Shown here piece after piece: positions 59,654 through 64,000 of a stretch of DNA of 64,000 nt. A program made the position numbers and the translations under genes. The DNA lies in NCBI RefSeq assembly GCF_009389715.1, contig NW_024067841.1:1-64000 (forward strand), written 5' to 3'. The notes beneath the pieces are model-generated. The model did no database searches. It was given only the letters and a program-made list of their open reading frames with translations, and was not told where the DNA came from. The stretch's first letter is position 1. The number at the start of each line of letters is the position of its first letter. The DNA is from Phoenix dactylifera. Lineage: Eukaryota > Streptophyta > Magnoliopsida > Arecales > Arecaceae.

Positions 59654-60625
59654 AGAATTGTAAGACTGGTCAGCTTATGCCAAATTGATGGATGTTGAGA
59701 ATTTATATGCTTTGGAAATAGCTATGATGTTTTGATATGGATATCATATTTGTTACAGAATTACCAAACCTATGTGCCTCTGTCGAATGCTTCTCTGGTG
59801 GTTGGACTGTTTAGCAAGGTAAGAACAAAGGCAAGCACTAGGTATGGAGATACTATGTAATTATAAGCTCGTTGATAGCATGCTGGCACATTGAATGGAG
59901 AACATTTTGTAAAGCAAATTCTTGCTTACGTTGAGATACGTAGCATTTAAGGCCCCCAGATGTATTAGGGGCCTCAATGAATTTAGATGCTTATCTTTGA
60001 ACTCCCTATAAGAAATGTATATGTGGGCCGGAGTCTTAGGCAACCACTTCAGTCGCCTAAGGTTGAGCCAGCCTTGTCCAACGAGAGGCGCCGTAACGGT
60101 AGCGGAAATTGAGGTCGGAAATGCGTGAGAGGCAGAGAGCTGTTAGCCATCGCCGAGAGGTCGAGGATGAGGTTGTTTTGGGTAGATGGTGAGGGTAAAT
60201 TAAATGAGTCACCGGAGACCAATGGGAAAGAACATGGTGGCTTCTTGCGACCTTGGCTCGCGGCATTTGGCAGCCATCGGTTCAGAGGACGTCCAAACTT
60301 CAGCACCCTTCTTAAAAAATATGAAGTTCAGCCACCCTTCCAAACTTACATGCGTAGAAAGTGTCCTCTTTTTTGTTTTGGTTGTTGATTGCATGAGATA
60401 TCTGGACGGAAATCCTAACTTCAGCATAATTTTGAGAGGCTAGAAGTAACTGTGTAAACGGGGAAAGTTAATTCTGCTGCGAAGTCTTCGTGAGTTCTGG
60501 ATAGAAAATATTTAATTATTAATTTTAGAAACTAAGATCAATTCTTGTTTTTTAAAGATTATATATATTTAGAAAGTTTTGAACAACCTTCCCCTTTCTT
60601 GCATCTAATGATATATGGATAATAC

Positions 60626-60659
<34 letters not shown>

Positions 60660-60915
60660 TGAATATTCAATCCATATAATTCATATATTTTATATATTTA
60701 ATATATGAGGTCATTATCTGTCTTTCTTGTTTTTATCCAGAGAAAAATCATTTGCAAAACCTCCCAATATGTATCCTTTTTTTAAAAAAAATCACAAAAA
60801 TTATGCCAATTTTATTTATTTTTATTGAAAATAATGAGGCAGTTACTATCTGGCGCTGATAGTTGGAATATTATTTATTTACAAAAGTTTTTATTTATAA
60901 TATATTATACATACA

Positions 60916-60951
<36 letters not shown>

Positions 60952-60953
60952 TA

Positions 60954-60984
<31 letters not shown>

Positions 60985-61314
60985 AAATTTGTCATATGGA
61001 TATTAGTATTAATGACGAAAGCTTTAACTTGGCAAATGTTAAAATTGCTGCTATATTCAGTCAAATTTCTATCCAAGCGACTGAAAAATTATTATGGGTT
61101 TTGATTGATTGGCTTAGATTCGAGAAATTATGCTCTTTCAATATTTGAGTCTTAGTTCATTGTATCAAATTCATTTTTTCTCCCTCAAGATTAATTGTAT
61201 CTTTTTTTTTTCATGCTATCTACTGGTTTAAAATTTAAAGAGTTGTACCCTTTCTATTGTATTATATTTTAATAACAGTTTAAAAAAAGAACAGTATTCC
61301 ATGCAAAGTACAAG

Positions 61315-61405
<91 letters not shown>

Positions 61406-61680
61406 AGCAAGAATTTTTATAGCTATATTGGTCAAACATTCAAACATACCTTGCTAACAAGTAACAATTAGTGACATCCATGTTTGTTTTCCAGCGGCGA
61501 ACGTGGAAAATGTGCAGCTAAAATAATCAGGAAGCTGAAATGTCTGCACGTCCAATTTGACCAATACTTCAAGGCGCGGTGACCACGTCCCGTAAAAGGC
61601 GTGAACCGGGCGAACCCCCGAACCGGCGACAGCAATATCGAACCGAGAAAAGAAAAACTTGAAGGAATTCTCGCCTCCAC
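59650..61680. other. Intergenic stretch with (TA)n and (CATA)n arrays
   Basis: Contains (AT)n at about 60631-60659, (CATA)n followed by (TA)n at 60905-60983, and a roughly 85-bp pure (AT)n run at 61314-61398. A minus-strand block at 60306-60049 is open but matches nothing I know. Confidence 0.6.
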
Positions 61681-61753
61681 AATTAAAATATACCACCTGC
61701 CCCCTTATTTGCGACTTTTCTCTCCCTCCCTCTCAGGCTCCTACCGCTCGACC

Positions 61754-62337
61754 ATGGCTTCCTCTTCCGTCTTCTTGGCCTCCCCAATCCTCCCCTCCAA
61801 ACCCGCCCAAAGACGACCCCTCTCTCTTCCCTCCGCCACCTCTCTTCCCAGTTCCATCTCGGCCTTTCCTCGATCCCTCCGGCGTCCGCCGCCGAACTCC
61901 CGGCCGCTGACCGCCGTCGCCGCCGTCTCGGTGGAGCAGCAGGACTCCGTCAAACCCGCGGCTCAGCCCTCCTCTCCTCCTCCTGCCCTCCCTTTCCGGA
62001 TAGGGCACGGATTCGATCTCCACCGCCTCGAGCCAGGTCTCCCTCTGATCATTGGCGGCATCGATATACCTCACGACCGGGGGTGCGAGGCCCACTCCGA
62101 TGGTAATTAGCACAAATTATTGGTTACAGTTGGGGGTGAGATTCGTTTAGGGTTTTTAGATTGATTTTGATTATGGCTTTTTTATTATTGATTGCTTCTG
62201 TTGCAGGGGATGTGTTGCTTCACTGTGTGGTGGACGCGATTTTGGGGGCGCTGGGGCTTCCCGATATAGGCCAGATTTTTCCTGACTCGGACCCAAAGTG
62301 GAGGGGTGCGGCTTCTTCCGTCTTCGTGAGAGAAGCT
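61754..62337 (+). CDS. ISPF: 2-C-methyl-D-erythritol 2,4-cyclodiphosphate synthase, chloroplastic (5' part)
   Basis: The enzyme of the plastid MEP pathway that cyclises CDP-methylerythritol phosphate to MEcPP. Exon 1 is 61754-62102 and exon 2 is 62207-62337 (GT..AG, in phase), giving 160 residues; the remaining exons lie beyond 64000, so intron 2 exceeds 1.66 kb. Residues 1 to about 55 are a serine/proline-rich transit peptide. The mature part starts [12 protein letters not shown], with the zinc-binding Asp and His of DLH, then [30 protein letters not shown] (third zinc ligand and active-site loop) and [16 protein letters not shown]. The start is the first ATG, in good context (ACCATGG). The visible part is intact. 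Confidence 0.94.
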
Positions 62338-64000
62338 GTGAGTTTCCATTCCTTTTATTGGTTTTACCATAGAATTTTGTTGCAATCTTGATGTGATGAT
62401 TCTGTGCTAGAGTTGTGGCTTGCTTCTAGTACTGCATGCGGAATGCGTTGTCCTAAATCTGAATTGAATTTGTCTGTTAATGATCAGATAAAGGCTCATG
62501 ACACCTTGTGCAACCTGCAGTAACGGACCATGGTTTTTCCATATATAGTTGAATAGATCCGGTCCCCTGCTTGACCCAAAGAAATTTACTACCTGACTAG
62601 CATTATCCTGTTTTGTGTTTTGTATTGTATTGTCAATTCTTCTACATTTCAAAGGCATGATTCATTACACTCCAGTATTGAGTGTTGAGCTGTTTCAAGG
62701 TGTCCAATGCTTCAACCTCCATGAAATGTTTGCATAGAAGAACTTACTATTTTGTGAAGAAATCCATGTATGCATGCATACATGTGGGTACACAGATAAA
62801 GACATATACGTTCATGTACACACACACAAGCATGACGCTAGAATTGATCCGGTCATAGAGATCCATGTTGAGGAGTAAAATCATGTAGAAGAGTCTTGTA
62901 TTGATCCAGTCATAGTGATGTTTTTTTCCTTTTAGTAGGAGATGATGGTGTTTTTGTCTTGTAGTGGGAGAGAGAGTTCGGTTTTATTAAGAGGGGGAGA
63001 GATTTGCATGAGGAATAGTAAGAGAATTCTTTTTGGTGAGTTGAGGCATCTTTAAGAGTGGGAGCTGAACTCATTGTTTCGGCCTTTATTTTCTTTTGAA
63101 TAAATTGTTTCTATTCCAAATTTTTCTTCCACCACCATTGCTTGATTTAATTGGTGATTATTTTGGATCATGAACTGGTATGTTCGATCTACACCGAGGA
63201 GCATGCCGTTCTACATGTAGTGGGCAACCTTAAAAAAGTTTTAGCTTGCTACCGACAATCACCACTGAATGCAAGTGCATGAGTTGGGGGATCTAGGTGT
63301 AGACCTTAGTGGATCTAGATGAGCACTTGTTAATTCTCCTAAGAACTGCAATCTCTGGGGCATGTTCTGGTGCAATTTATGGGAGTGCACTGGCATTCAA
63401 TCCAATGGCATTCATAGCTAGTAATGAGGTAAACAATTTTGGTTTAAGCTAGGGTCAAGTTCATGATTCATAAGAACTTAAATAATGCAAATATAGTGGG
63501 TGAGTGGCTTATCTACTGCATAGAGCCTTCTCCACTTTCCCCTTAAAAAAATCTTTCAGAAACCTGAAAAGGTCTTTTACATGGAGGCCAATTATATTTC
63601 TCTTGAATTGCTTATAACCAACTCCTAACTTCTTTTGATTTACTGAAAGTGGCAAAAATCCATCTCTAAGTTGAAGAAGTGCTTCTAGCATTAAAGAAAT
63701 GAAGATATGATACACATATGATAATCAACTAAATAATGCTCAATAAAAGGTATCAAACCACTTTAAGGGATAGTTTTGGTTCAGTTTCAAGGGAAGCTTC
63801 AAACTGTATATGAAATTTATTTAATTCTATATTTCACTCTTCCTACCACCAATATGTTCTCATCTGCTACTATTGTTTGAGCTTATATGCAAGTGTTCTA
63901 ATGTTTCAAGCATAACTATTGGTGTTCATATTAATAACTTTTCATTCGTTGAAAATATCCAAGAAGATTTGTTATTTTTAATATTTTTTAACGGTCAGAA
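62338..64000 (+). other. Intron 2 of the MEcPP synthase gene (incomplete)
   Basis: Follows a GTGAGT donor. No continuation of the protein (expected around VRLM..IGNLDATLILQ) is seen before the window ends. No other gene recognised. Confidence 0.65.

Noticed and set aside
61733-62113. A 126-codon antisense ORF over the MEcPP synthase first exon
   Set aside because: It is the GC-rich shadow of exon 1 on the other strand.

Overview
This window is nuclear DNA from a flowering plant. The genes have many introns, plastid-targeted enzymes are present, and most of the intergenic space is LTR retrotransposons, LINE fragments and MITEs. The gene sequences and the Tat- and Tekay-type LTR elements look monocot, and a palm-like (non-grass) monocot is my best guess. 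That is inference from remembered family resemblance; nothing in the window names a species.

Four protein genes are supported at exon level. (1) A beta-carotene 3-hydroxylase on the minus strand (7842-9356), six exons, 324 aa. (2) A small SPIRAL1-like microtubule protein on the minus strand (23067-23448), two exons, 98 aa. (3) A sphingoid long-chain-base kinase of the LCBK2 type on the plus strand (50354-59583), twelve exons, 353 aa. (4) The first two exons of plastid 2-C-methyl-D-erythritol 2,4-cyclodiphosphate synthase on the plus strand (61754-62337); the rest lies beyond the right edge. Genes 1 and 4 act in the same plastid isoprenoid/carotenoid route, but nothing here shows that their linkage is functional.

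The best non-protein find is a probable box C/D snoRNA gene cluster on the minus strand (about 45630-46340). It has a TATA box and a telo-box, one snoRNA carrying the U18 guide for 25S rRNA, a second with a perfect 7-bp terminal stem, and a weaker third.

Repeats from left to right: the 3' end of a Tat-lineage Ty3/gypsy element with an antisense accessory ORF (1-2958), abutting a 217-bp nuclear copy of plastid rpl2 (2961-3177); a compact TRIM-like Copia-type element with a perfect target duplication and a 75-bp tandem array (4498-5584); two related solo LTRs (6368-7192, 10539-11538); a TIR element carrying a 138-bp AT-rich array (11846-13396) and a diverged inverted relative (about 14058-14780); an LTR/PBS scrap (16335-16463); a 2.7-kb Tekay-like solo LTR (16682-19387); a broken Copia pol fragment (20930-22340); a 5'-truncated LINE (26066-27972); a deleted Tat element with both LTRs and perfect target duplications (32778-38842); a 3.9-kb Tekay-like solo LTR with perfect target duplications (39466-43375); and two more LINE fragments (47205-47690, 48780-49880). 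Stretches not listed hold AT-rich unique sequence in which I saw no gene.
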